Below are positions 1 to 11,400 of a stretch of DNA of 64,000 bases, in pieces. Within the stretch, counting starts at the first letter, position 1, and the number at the start of each line of letters is the position of its first letter. The stretch spans positions 1,041,001 to 1,105,000 of the forward strand of contig NW_026973669.1 in NCBI RefSeq assembly GCF_035594125.1. Direction: 5' to 3'. The translations under genes were made by a program, and so were the position numbers. The notes beneath the pieces were generated by a model. It saw nothing but the letters and a program-made list of their open reading frames with translations, ran no database searches and was not told the origin of the DNA. The DNA is from Scylla paramamosain (lineage: Eukaryota > Arthropoda > Malacostraca > Decapoda > Portunidae).

Positions 1-173
1 CTGTGGTCACCTGTCCACTCTGTGTCTGGTGGAGGGAACAGACAAGACGTCAGCGTGGTGGTCAGTGGTCAGGTCACGCTGAGTGTGCGGCAGCTTGCGC
101 CTGTGTCTGAGCTGGCCTGGGTCACCTGTGGTCACGTGGCGGCGCCTCCCTGGGCTCACCTGAGGGCGTGCAG
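1..173 (+). other. Putative 5' non-coding exon with 125-bp repeats, block 1
   Basis: GC-rich segment made of a 125-bp unit (GTGGTCAGTGGTCAGGTCAC at its core), cut by the window edge. It ends GCGTGCAG followed by GTAATG at 174, a reasonable 5' splice donor. Its position upstream of an acceptor at 565/566 suggests a leader exon of the zinc-finger transcript. No conserved protein frame is convincing, so a non-coding leader or promoter-proximal segment is inferred. Confidence 0.35.
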
Positions 174-404
174 GTAATGGTGGGCGGGGAACAAGTAAAT
201 GTCGGGAGGTGAGTGACTAAGGTGGTGGTCACCGTCACTGTTGTTGTGGTTTGTTTGTTTGTTTGTTTGTTGATTTCTTTTATTCCCAAGACGTGGCGGC
301 GCCGCCTGGCTGTCTGCTGGTGCTGCCTGCCTGTGGTCTGACCATTTTGTCGCGAGTGTTTGGGCGTTGTCCTTTCTGGGGATTTCCCGGCCCATACTGA
401 GTGA

Positions 405-423
405 GGTTAGGTTAGGTTAGGTT
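405..423 (+). repeat. Short interstitial TTAGG motif (each block)
   Basis: GGTTAGGTTAGGTTAGGTT, in the putative first intron. The same motif is at 23728-23746, 38952-38970 and 52515-52533, and a two-unit version at 63518-63531. TTAGG is the usual arthropod telomere unit, but three units are far too few for a telomere and similar motifs are common in arthropod DNA. Each is preceded by a (TTTG)n run (for example 249-271). Confidence 0.8.
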
Positions 424-598
424 TTCTGGGCAAGATTTTCCCGTCACAGTGGTGGCAGCCACGCAGGACAAGACACACACCGTCAGTTAGTGTTTTCTGC
501 TTTCTTGTTTTATTTTTGTTATTTTGTTAATTTGTTTATTATTGTTTTATTTGTTTGTCTTGCAGGAGAACAGACGCGGTGAAAGAGCAAGGCCAGAC

Positions 599-843
599 TG
601 GCAAGTCCTCCTGTCCATTGTGCCCCAGAGCCTCTTAGATCAGTGGCTGGCAAGTCCTCCCATCCTCTCTGCCCCAGAGCCCCTCAGGTCAGTGGCTGGC
701 AAGTCCTCCCATCCTCTCTGCCCCAGAGCCCCTCAGGTCAGTGGCTGGCAAGTCCTCCCATCCTCTCTGCCCCAGAGCCCCTCAGGTCAGTGGCTGGCAA
801 GTCCTCCCATCCTCTCTGCCCCAGAGCCCCTCAGGTCAGTGGC
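599..843 (+). repeat. 49-bp tandem array in putative exon 2, block 1
   Basis: Five units of 49 bp starting at 599, 648, 697, 746 and 795; the first is divergent and the other four almost perfect. The array begins 34 bp after a good acceptor (TTTGTCTTGCAG, exon start 566). Each perfect unit contains CTCAG/GTCAGTGG, which looks like a splice donor. The GC-rich units keep several frames open, but none has independent support as coding. Confidence 0.8.
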
Positions 844-929
844 TGGGGACTCAGAACACTGCACCACTGTTGGCAACACTTGTGTCATTGTCACAAGTTA
901 TTATCTTACTCTTTGCAAGAAGTCAGTTT

Positions 930-930
930 T

Positions 931-989
<59 letters not shown>

Positions 990-993
990 TTTG
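930..993 (+). repeat. (TTTA)n microsatellite (also in blocks 3, 4, 5)
   Basis: Runs of TTTA at 930-993, 24253-24312, 39330-39381 and 52994-53047, with differing lengths. They separate the 49-bp array from LINE-A. A short direct repeat (CCTGAAGATCCACCAGCCC) follows, present twice in blocks 1, 3 and 5 and once in block 4. Confidence 0.9.
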
Positions 994-1045
994 GATAACC
1001 TGAAGATCCACCAGCCCAGTCTTACCACCTGAAGATCCACCAGCC

Positions 1046-2193
<1,148 letters not shown>

Positions 2194-2423
2194 ACAGACA
2201 GGCAGGAAGCCCCTCGCTGCCTGTGTGGTGATGGCCTCCTCTGTTACAGGTGCCAGGTGTATCTTGTCTGTGGAGGCTGTGTGTTAGGCTGAGGCTGAGG
2301 CAGGAAGCCCCTCGCTGCCTGTGTAGTGACGGCCTCCTCTGTTACAGGTGCAAGGTCGGTGTGCATCCTTGGTGCAGCCCCAGGGTTCCTGCAGGACCAG
2401 CCACGGCCAGGAGCAGCGTAGCA

Positions 2424-3929
2424 ATGGAGGGTGCGAGGCCAGGCAGCAGCAGCAGCAGCAGCAGTAGTAACAGCCTGGAGCAGCAGGCAAGCCCAGGCAG
2501 GAGGACCTACACTTGTGACCACTGCGGCAAAGTGTGCTCCACCAAGGCTGCCATTGCCAGACACGTCCTCTCCCATGCCAGCAAGACAAGGCTGAGAGGC
2601 AGGAGTGGCCCCGCTGAACACACTGCCACCCACACTGGTGGCAGGAACCACAAGTGTGACCTCTGCGGGAAGACATTTGTCTGGAAGAGTCATCTTGCCT
2701 CACACATCCTCACCCACACTGGGGAGAGAAAGTTCCAGTGCCTGGAGTGTGGGAAAAGATTTACCCAGGAGAGTCATCTTAACAGACACATCCTCATCCA
2801 CACTGGGGAGAGAAAGTTCCAGTGCCTGGAGTGTGGGAAAAGATTTACCCAGGAGAGTCATCTTAACACACACATCCTCACCCACACTGGGGAGAGAAAG
2901 TTCCAGTGCCTGGAGTGTGGGAAAAGATTTACCCGGAAGGGTTCCCTTAACACACACATCCTCACCCACACTGGGGAGAGAAAGTTCCAGTGCCTGGAGT
3001 GTATGAAAAAATTTACCCAGAAAAGTGATCTTAACACACACATCCTCATCCACACTGGGGAGAGAAAGTTCCAGTGCCTGGAGTGTGGGAAAAGATTTAT
3101 CAACAAAAGTAATCTTAACAAACACATCCTCATCCACACTGGGGAGAGAAAGTTCCAATGCCTGGAGTGTGGGAAAAGATTTATCCACAAAAATCATCTT
3201 AACAGACACATCCTCACCCACACTGGGGAGAGAAAGTTCCAGTGCCTGGAGTGTGGGAAAAGATTTATCCACAAAAATCATCTTAACAGACACATCCTCA
3301 CCCACACTGGGGAGAGAAAGTTCCAGTGCCTGGAGTGTGGTAAAAGATTTACCCGGAAGGGTTCCCTTAACATACACATCCTCACCCACACTGGGGAGAG
3401 AAAGTTTCAGTGCCTGGAGTGTGGGAAAAGATTTACCCAGAAAAGTGATCTTAACAGACACATCCTCACCCACACTGGGGAGAGAAAGTTCCAGTGCCTG
3501 GAGTGTGGGAAAAGATTTACCCGGAAGGGTTCCCTTAACACACACATCCTCACCCACACTGGGGAGAGAAAGTTCCAGTGCCTGGAGTGTATGAAAAAAT
3601 TTACCCAGAAAAGTGATCTTAACACACACATCCTCACCCACACTGGGGAGAGAAAGTTCCAGTGCCTGGAGTGTGGGAAAAGATTTACCCGGAAGGGTTC
3701 CCTTAACACACACATCCTCACCCACACTGGGGAGAGAAAGTTCCAGTGCCTGGAGTGTGGGAAAAGATTTACCCAGAAGTGTACTCTTGACAGTCACATC
3801 CTCACCCACACTGGGGAGAGAAAGTTCCAGTGCCTGGAGTGTGGGAAAAGATTTACCCAGAAGGGTACTCTTGACAGACACATCCTCACCCACACTGGAA
3901 AGAAGAAGAGAAAACATCCAAAATCATAG
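2424..3929 (+). CDS. C2H2 zinc-finger protein, copy 1 (16 fingers)
   Basis: 501 residues from ATG 2424. A Ser-rich N-terminus (residues 8-15, encoded by an AGC repeat) precedes finger 1 (31-51), a 26-residue spacer, then 15 contiguous fingers (78-490) of 28 residues, and a basic tail GKKKRKHPKS. Fingers fit C-x2-C-x12-H-x3-H with TGERKFQ linkers, the spacing of DNA-binding arrays. Contact residues vary (QESHLNR, RKGSLNT, NKSNLNK, HKNHLNR, QKCTLDS) on a nearly constant scaffold; two fingers read CLECMKKF. A nuclear DNA-binding factor is inferred; target unknown. The same frame continues upstream of the ATG with a Cys/His-rich stretch. Confidence 0.88.
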   Translation: MEGARPGSSSSSSSSNSLEQQASPGRRTYTCDHCGKVCSTKAAIARHVLSHASKTRLRGRSGPAEHTATHTGGRNHKCDLCGKTFVWKSHLASHILTHTGERKFQCLECGKRFTQESHLNRHILIHTGERKFQCLECGKRFTQESHLNTHILTHTGERKFQCLECGKRFTRKGSLNTHILTHTGERKFQCLECMKKFTQKSDLNTHILIHTGERKFQCLECGKRFINKSNLNKHILIHTGERKFQCLECGKRFIHKNHLNRHILTHTGERKFQCLECGKRFIHKNHLNRHILTHTGERKFQCLECGKRFTRKGSLNIHILTHTGERKFQCLECGKRFTQKSDLNRHILTHTGERKFQCLECGKRFTRKGSLNTHILTHTGERKFQCLECMKKFTQKSDLNTHILTHTGERKFQCLECGKRFTRKGSLNTHILTHTGERKFQCLECGKRFTQKCTLDSHILTHTGERKFQCLECGKRFTQKGTLDRHILTHTGKKKRKHPKS

Positions 3930-4020
3930 CTGTTGCAGTCCCCGGTGACTCCGGCCTCAGTAGAGCTGAAAGGCACAAAACTACAAAATATCACGACCTA
4001 AAAAGTGACCTGGGAACAAC

Positions 4021-4518
4021 ATGGTCGCCGATGGACACCGGTATAATACCAGTGGTGGTGTGGGCGACAGGGCTAATGAAGAAAACCTTGAGAGCTGCCT
4101 GGAGGCAATCCCCGGTCGCCCAAGTGCCCACGAGGTACACACAGCTGCGGTCAAGGGAACGGTCGCCACGCTGAACATAACCCTCGGATGGAATGCCGGT
4201 GCTGCTGAGGGTGTGACCACTAACACCAGGCTTGGGGCCCATTGCACTCACCAGACAACAAAACAGGAAAGTGCAGAAAACGGGGAGAGAATGTTCCCGT
4301 GCCTGCAGTGTGGGAAAAGATTTACCCACAAAGGTAATCTTAACACACACATCCTCACCCACATTGGGGCTTGTACAAACTCAGTGCACCCTGAGTGTAG
4401 GAAGACAGAAGGAAGCAGAAACAGAAGGATCTGCTCTGAACCACCCTGGAGAGAGAAACTGCAGCAGAGGATCACCCATCAAAGAGAAGAAATCTGGCAG
4501 ATAACAAGCTTCCTGTAA
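4021..4518 (+). CDS. Single-finger frame downstream of zinc-finger copy 1
   Basis: 165 residues from a real ATG, 91 bp after the zinc-finger stop. One intact C2H2 finger (residues 94-114, CLQCGKRFTHKGNLNTH) lies in low-complexity sequence with no recognised domain. It may be a second exon-like unit, a decayed 3' part of an ancestral longer protein, or 3' UTR. It ends TAA at 4516. Confidence 0.4.
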   Translation: MVADGHRYNTSGGVGDRANEENLESCLEAIPGRPSAHEVHTAAVKGTVATLNITLGWNAGAAEGVTTNTRLGAHCTHQTTKQESAENGERMFPCLQCGKRFTHKGNLNTHILTHIGACTNSVHPECRKTEGSRNRRICSEPPWREKLQQRITHQREEIWQITSFL

Positions 4519-4859
4519 GACCAAAACGACACAAGGAACCTCCTCAAGAAAACAGACAGAATGACAGGAAGGCGCAGCGCAAGCAACGGCCGGCCGGGCG
4601 GAAGACCGGCAGGGGCCGAGCCCCGGCCGAAGCCTTGGCACCACAGATGAGGACAAAGACAAGAAAATAAAGGCCAGAAAGATGAAGAGGCAGCTTGCAG
4701 AAAAGCCAGGGGTGGTGTGCAGACACATGGCAAAGACCTCAATAGAAGTACAAGACCCACCCGAGAAAGAAGTGGCCGAGGGATGCTGGAAGACCCCACG
4801 CAGCATCAGGCAGCCCCTGGGATACAGACCACCACGGTTAAACACACAAGTAAACAACA

Positions 4860-5366
4860 ATGCCAGCTGTTCAGCTTACAGAGGAAGGTCTGCTGAGAAA
4901 GAGAGTGAGTCAATGCAGCAAGTTTGAGGCTCCAGGTGTAGACAAAGCCCCAAGTTTTGGGTCAGAAAGATTACACGAGTGCACCGTTCCGTGCACTCGT
5001 TTGTACCAGACTACAGAAAGGAAAAGAGGAGCCCCCACAATGGCTGGCCACTGGAAACACCAGCCTGCCACCAAACGCCAGCCAGACTCCACTGCCAGCC
5101 AGACACAGAGCCGTCTGCTGCCCGTCAACAACACGCAGGTGGCCGACAGAGACACCTGTGTGGAGTTTGGTCTGGTGGAGTGCTCCACATGCACCGGCAG
5201 GACTGGCAAGAAGGTAGCACCAGAAACACACACACTGGTGAACAGGACTGCATTCAACAACTTGCTCAACACTCCACATGCAAGTGTTTGGGATCACAAG
5301 AGAATGCCACACTACAACACAAAAAATAAGAAAAACAATCAAGAAAGAATTACCTTAACACCTTGA
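4860..5366 (+). other. Open frame of 168 codons, unknown, block 1
   Basis: Starts at a real ATG and is open to just before the 74-bp minisatellite. No family recognised. A Cys pair (VECSTCTGRTGKK) and, in another frame, ENATLQHKK look like worn finger pieces, so this may be decayed zinc-finger sequence in the 3' UTR. It has an in-frame 15-bp deletion relative to the other blocks. A short frame at 4682-4927 overlaps it. Confidence 0.25.
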
Positions 5367-5399
5367 AAAAGATTCGCAGGTCAGAACTAACACCAAAAA

Positions 5400-6080
5400 A
5401 CAAGACTACTGCCACAAACCAGCTGGCAGTACCAGTAGTGACTTGTGGGTGTGGTGTGGTGTGGTGACTGGCCACAAGACTACTGCCACAAACCAGCTGG
5501 CAGTACCAGTAGTGACTTGTGGGTGTGGTGTGGTGTGGTGTGGTGACTGGCCACAAGACTACTGCCACAAACCAGCTGGCAGTACCAGTAGTGACTTGTG
5601 GGTGTGGTGTGGTGTGGTGACTGGCCACAAGACTACTGCCACAAACCAGCTGGCAGTACCAGTAGTGACTTGTGGGTGTGGTGTGGTGTGGTGTGGTGAC
5701 TGGCCACAAGACTACTGCCACAAACCAGCTGGCAGTACCAGTAGTGACTTGTGGGTGTGGTGTGGTGTGGTGACTGGCCACAAGACTACTGCCACAAACC
5801 AGCTGGCAGTACCAGTAGTGACTTGTGGGTGTGGTGTGGTGTGGTGACTGGCCACAAGACTACTGCCACAAACCAGCTGGCAGTACCAGTAGTGACTTGT
5901 GGGTGTGGTGTGGTGTGGTGACTGGCCACAAGACTACTGCCACAAACCAGCTGGCAGTACCAGTAGTGACTTGTGGGTGTGGTGTGGTGTGGTGTGGTGA
6001 CTGGCCACAAGACTACTGCCACAAACCAGCTGGCAGTACCAGTAGTGACTTGTGGGTGTGGAGTGGTGTGGTGACTGGCC
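5400..6080 (+). repeat. 74/79-bp minisatellite, block 1 (9 units)
   Basis: Nine units starting at 5400, 5474, 5553, 5627, 5706, 5780, 5854, 5928 and 6007. The 79-bp forms carry one extra GTGGT in the GTGGTGTGGTGTGG run. It lies between the unknown open frame and the relic fingers, probably in the 3' UTR. This is the longest allele in the window. Confidence 0.95.
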
Positions 6081-6330
6081 AAAAGGTTTATTCTGAAATG
6101 TAATCTTGACAAACATCCTCACCCACACTGTGGTAAGGAAGTACAGGTGTGGTGTTTGTGGTAGTGTTTCTGTAGGAAGAGTGGTGTTGCCAGACACATC
6201 CAAACACTCCTGTGGGGGTGAGGTGTTGTGGATGTGCTGGTGGTGTGTGAGGGACTTGGAGTGACTAGTGTTTGTGTGTTGTTACTTTGTACTCAAGTGT
6301 TGGAATAAACTTTTGTTGCTAGAATGCTGA
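6081..6330 (+). pseudogene. Relic zinc fingers and polyadenylation signal, block 1
   Basis: Sequence right after the minisatellite reads KRFILKCNLDKHPHPHCG, a finger damaged by a small deletion. After a frame change comes FCRKSGVARHIQT, the helix half of a second finger. AATAAA is at 6304-6309 in a plausible 3' end context, so this is probably the 3' terminus of the zinc-finger transcript. The block breaks at 6346. Confidence 0.6.
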
Positions 6331-6346
6331 GTAATGTTGTTATACA

Positions 6347-7130
6347 GGAAGTAAACAGTTCATGCATGGAAGTCACAGACTTCTGATCTCTCCAAAATTC
6401 CAGATTAGGGCAGAGCAAACTTGGTATTGTTCAATGCCACAAAAACTCAATTCCTCCATCTATCAACTTGACACAACCTTCCAGACAACTATCCCCTCTT
6501 CTTCAATGACACTCAACTGTCCCCCTCTTCTACACTGAACATCCTCGGTCTGTACTCGTACTTTACTTATAATCTGAACTGGAAACTTCACATCTCATCT
6601 CTAGCAAAAACAGCTTCTAGGAAGTCAGGTGTTCTGAGATGTCTCTGCCAGTTTTTCTCACCCCCCCCAGCTGCTGACTTTGTACAGGGGCCTTATCCGT
6701 TCATGTATGGAGTATACTTCACATGTCTGGGGGGGGGGGGAGGGTTCCACTCATACCATTCTTCTAGACAGGTTGGAATCAAAAGCTTTTTGTCTCATCA
6801 ACTCCTCTCCTCTAACTGACTGTCTTCAGCCTTTCTCTCATCGCCGCAGTGTTGCATCTCGTGCTGTCTTTTACAGCTATTTTCATGCTAACTGCTCTTC
6901 TGATCTTGCTAACTGCATGCTTCCCCTCCTCCCACAGCCTTGCTGCTCAACACTTTCTTCTTTCTCTCACCACTATTCTGTGCACCTCTCTAATGCAAGA
7001 GTTAACCAGTATTCTCAATCATTCATCCCTTTTCTCTGGTAATACTGGAGCTCCCTGCCTGCTTCTCTATTTTCACCTTCGTATGACTTGAATTCCTTCA
7101 AGAGGGAGGCTTCAACACACTTATCCTGCA
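6347..7130 (+). pseudogene. LINE-A fragment, block 2 (shorter, more diverged)
   Basis: Starts at GAAGTAAACAGTTCATGC, so motifs B and C are missing; only the thumb and C-terminal tail remain. It differs from the other copies by a CTCGTA insertion near 6556, a long impure G-run near 6732 and other substitutions, so it seems to be an older copy. A different short segment (7131-7189) joins it to the CT tract. Confidence 0.82.
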
Positions 7131-7186
7131 ATTTTTGACAACTGCCTTGGACCCTGTTCAGTGACCAGCATCTCAGTGGGCCCCCT

Positions 7187-7479
<293 letters not shown>

Positions 7480-7668
7480 CTACACAACATAAAGGAAGGC
7501 TACACCACCACACAGCGTCAAGCAAGGTCGCAAACCCACCACATAAAGGCCACCACATAAAGCACCACATCACATAAAGCAAGCTGTCACTCTGCTACGT
7601 AGTAAGAAGACGAGCTCCTAACACTTAAGCCCCAGCACCTAGGTCATAAAGTGCGTAACAAAGTGAAC

Positions 7669-8403
7669 ATGACAACCTATGAAGATCCAGCTACTGTTAG
7701 AGCGTTGGCTCCAACAGATATAAATAAAATGACAAACCCACAACTAAAGAGAGCGCTTACAACTCTACTAACAGCTGATGCCTCTACACAACCATCTAAT
7801 AATGATCTATTGGAGGAAATAAGAAGCTTAAAAGAGGAAGTGAAAGGCATGGCCAGCATTAAACAAGAAGTGGAGCAGTTGTCTGATAAGTTGGACCAAG
7901 CATTCCAGATGATTTCACAACAACAGTTATTTTTAGAATCTTTGGACAACAAGGAGAGGAAGAGAAATTTAGTTATTACTGGGTTGACAGAAGAGAGCGA
8001 TGTAACAGGGTGCAACGATGCTGAGAAAGTACGCAATGTGATAGCAGCGACTGGATATCAGCAAAACGTTGATCCTGCAGCGTGGGAAATCAAACGACTC
8101 GGAAAAGAGGACCAGCGTAGGAAACGACCGCTTCTTGTCGTGGTGGGAGACGGAAATCAACGTAATGAGATCGTGAGGATGGCAAAGAACTTGAAATCAG
8201 TTGAAGGACCTCTCTCTTCTGTGTATGTCAAGAAGGATGTCCACCCGGCAGTGAGAAAGGAGATGGCGCGGTTGAGGCAACGTGAAAGAGAAGAAAAAGA
8301 AAAGCCAGGAAATGTGGGTGTGTCTATTAGTTATGATTGGAAAAGACGTGTGTTGTTAAGGGATGGCAATGTAATCGATAAGTTTTCACCATATTTTTTC
8401 TGA
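7669..8403 (+). CDS. LINE-C ORF1, coiled-coil RNA-binding-like protein
   Basis: 244 residues from the first ATG; the frame opens upstream at GTG 7651, which is not a likely eukaryotic start. Residues about 40-95 are heptad-like and charged (EEIRSLKEEVKGM and so on), consistent with a coiled coil. They are followed by RKRNLVITGL and a basic region resembling the RRM-like part of LINE ORF1 proteins. No CCHC knuckle is present. The likely role is retrotransposon RNA packaging as a chaperone, inferred from position and architecture. The frame is intact to the TGA at 8401. Confidence 0.7.
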   Translation: MTTYEDPATVRALAPTDINKMTNPQLKRALTTLLTADASTQPSNNDLLEEIRSLKEEVKGMASIKQEVEQLSDKLDQAFQMISQQQLFLESLDNKERKRNLVITGLTEESDVTGCNDAEKVRNVIAATGYQQNVDPAAWEIKRLGKEDQRRKRPLLVVVGDGNQRNEIVRMAKNLKSVEGPLSSVYVKKDVHPAVRKEMARLRQREREEKEKPGNVGVSISYDWKRRVLLRDGNVIDKFSPYFF

Positions 8404-8423
8404 ATACAAAGAAAAATACCAGT

Positions 8424-11400
8424 GTGTTGAAATTATGTTCATGGAATGTATGTGGAGTAAGGGAAAAATTGAATGATCCGGAAATTCTTAAGTTCTTAAT
8501 GCAATATGATCTGGTTTGGCTGTTAGAGGTTAAAAGTGCGTATGAAAAAAGCGTACCTGGTTTCTATATGTATAACAATAAGTCAAGAGTAGGCTGTAAC
8601 AGAGGTGGTGTTATGTTGCTCTTCAAATGTGCGTTGATGCAATATGTGACCAATGTAAACATGGAGGAAGATGACATGATATGGGTGAATTTATCGGTGT
8701 GTAAAGATGTGAAATTCGGTGGTGTTTATATACCTCCAGAAGACTCACTATATTGCGAAGCTTCACCGTTTCGAGCGTTAAGTGAGATGTGTTTGAACAC
8801 TCGTGACGTAGTTGTTTTAGGTGATTTTAATGCATGAGTTGGATCACATGTGTTGTCGTGTGGTGATGGAAGTGTCTATAGATATGATGGTGTGAAGGAT
8901 CCGGTAGTGAATAGTCACGGGCGTATGTTGCGTAACATGTGTAGAAGTAACAATATGGTTGTGATGAATCACCTGAACAGAAAAGGAACTACCTTAGGAG
9001 GTGACTTATCTTTTAGAAGAGGATCAAGATGGACATCGGAGATTGACTTGTGCGTGGTTACTTCCGATTGCGTAAGATTTGTCAGTTCGGTCGAGGTAAA
9101 CAAGTCAGTTAAAGGTTCCGACCACGCCCCAATTTGCGTAGATCTCGCTACTAAAGAAATGACTCAAGTTTCCCCGACAGAGCTGTTAGAACGAGCTAAC
9201 GGTCTGGGTGAGTCATACCGAAGAATACGTGCAAACGAGTCGATGTGGAAAAGTCCAAGATATGACACCGTAAACTTACATGATTTCAGTACCGAATTGC
9301 TAAGTCTCGATCCACCGAATCCGGACGCTGTTAGTATTGAAAATATTTCTGAAGCCTTCAGATCGAGCAGTGAAATTATTCATGAAGCTGCTCGTAGGAA
9401 CAGATGTGGACGTCTCGACCAGCAGGAAGAAACGTGGGACAGAACGTTGCCGCGCTGGAGAAGGATGTTAGAAACAAATGATGCTAAGTTCATATGGAAG
9501 GCCATTAACTGGTCAGGGAATATTGATACGCACGAACACAGACAACCTGAAGACGATCAACTAAAGACCCATTTCGAGAGCTTGTTAAATAATGAGTGTC
9601 ACACTAATAGTATTCGCACTGTATGTATAGATGACTCGACTCCAACGATACCCGTATTAGACGAACCTTTCACTGTACAAGAATTAGATAAAGTACTCAA
9701 GGATGTGAATGTTAGAAAAAGTTATGTTGGTATTTGTCCAGGAATTATGAGAGCTTTACCTGTTGACTGGATCATGTTCTTTTTACATATGTTTAACGTT
9801 GTTTTTCTTAATGTGTGTTATCCAGTTTCATGGGGTTGTAGCAAACTTTTTGTACTCTTCAAAGGAGGTAAAGACAGACTTGAATGTGGAAACTACAGAG
9901 GCATATCCATTATGAATACATTGGCAAAATTGTATGATTACTTAATTTTGAACAGATTAAAACTATGGACAAGTATTGATAAATGTCAAGCAGGTGCTCA
10001 AAGCGGTCGAGGATGTGTCGAACAAATAATGACGTTAAGATTATTATGTGACCTGGCTAATTATAAGAAAAAGAAGCTGTATATGTTATTCATAGATTAC
10101 AGCAAAGCATATGATAGAGTGCCTCAAGGTAAATTGCTTGAATGGCTTAAATCACGTGGTTGTGGTAAGGTTATGTTGCGTGCTATACAAGCTATGTATT
10201 CCTGTACTCAAAGTGTGTTACGTTCTGCAACTATTGATGCCACTGTTGGAGTCCGCCAAGGATCTCCATCGAGTTGTCTCTTATTCACCATATACATGGA
10301 TGAGGTGGTTAGGATGATAAACAGGTGTGTAGATACAGATGGATTCTTGGGGAAACTACATACGCTCCTTCTTTTGGATGACATGGTAATACTAGCTACT
10401 TCTAAAGAAATGTGTGTGAGAAAGTTAACCGCAGTGTTGGATTATTGCCAAGAATATGGAATGGTACCTAATGAAAAGAAAACAAAACTTATGGTAGTGC
10501 GAGGTACAGATGAAGACAGATTGCCGTTAACTGTTCGTAACATCAAGATAGACTGTGTTCATAAGTATCTTTACCTTGGGGCATGGATTTGTGATGATGC
10601 AAAGATGAACACAGTATTGGACCTTCACGAAACCGTGAATGAGATGCAACTCAATAAATTTGCAATTTTTTGTGCAGCAAATAACATTATGCCATATACA
10701 TACAAGCGCAAAGTATTTGATGCTGCTGTCACTTCTGCCCTTCTTTATAGCTCAGGAACATGGTTGACAAATAATCCTAGAAAGATAATTGTTCAATACA
10801 ATAGAGCAGTAAAGAACTTGCTAGGGGTAAGGAAATTTACAAGCCCCGACATGTGTCTTATTGAATCAGGTATTCCACCTGTACTTGATGTCATAGCAAA
10901 AAGGAGAAGGAAATTTCTAGAATCAAAGTTAAGGGAACCGAACGTTGAAGAACCATTCTATGTTGCATTTGAGTTGTGCAGAGTAGCTAATACTCCAGGG
11001 TATCAATTTGTGATGAAGGCACTACAGTATAGAGATAACGTAAATCCACTGGATATAGTCAAAATAAAAATTAGAGAAAAACCCGAGACGGCATCTAAGT
11101 ATGTGGCGTACAGATCAGTAATTAACCCTGAACTATCAGTACATCCAGTTTATGTCAGCAATGAGTTTGTCCCGGACTACAAAAGGCAGGCCCTTACGAG
11201 GCTTCGACTAATGTCACATGATTTAAAAATTGAGACGGGTAGAAGGAATGGAATACCAGCAGAGTTGCGACTGTGTATGTGTGATAGTAATGCAGTACAA
11301 GATGAGTCTCATGTTTTGTTAAATTGTTCTTTGTCAAGGGACTGTAGGGCTAGATATAATATGTTGGATTTTAGTAGTTTTACCAGTTTAATGAAGTATA

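Noticed and set aside
405..423. Telomere or chromosome end
   Set aside because: Only two to four TTAGG units, in the middle of a repeated block.
2605..3594. +1-frame open readings over the finger array (HTSSPTLGRESSSAWSV repeats)
   Set aside because: Shadow of the 84-bp unit in another frame; no known domain.
2700..3917. Long antisense open frame (about 405 codons) across the zinc-finger exon
   Set aside because: It results from the 84-bp repeat having no stop in that frame (multiple of three). The sense strand has clear finger motifs; the antisense has none. The same holds at 12337, 26006, 41049 and 54743.
5350..6203. Open frames across the 74-bp minisatellite
   Set aside because: Repeat-driven; unit length of 74 or 79 bp shifts frame between units, and there is no family match.
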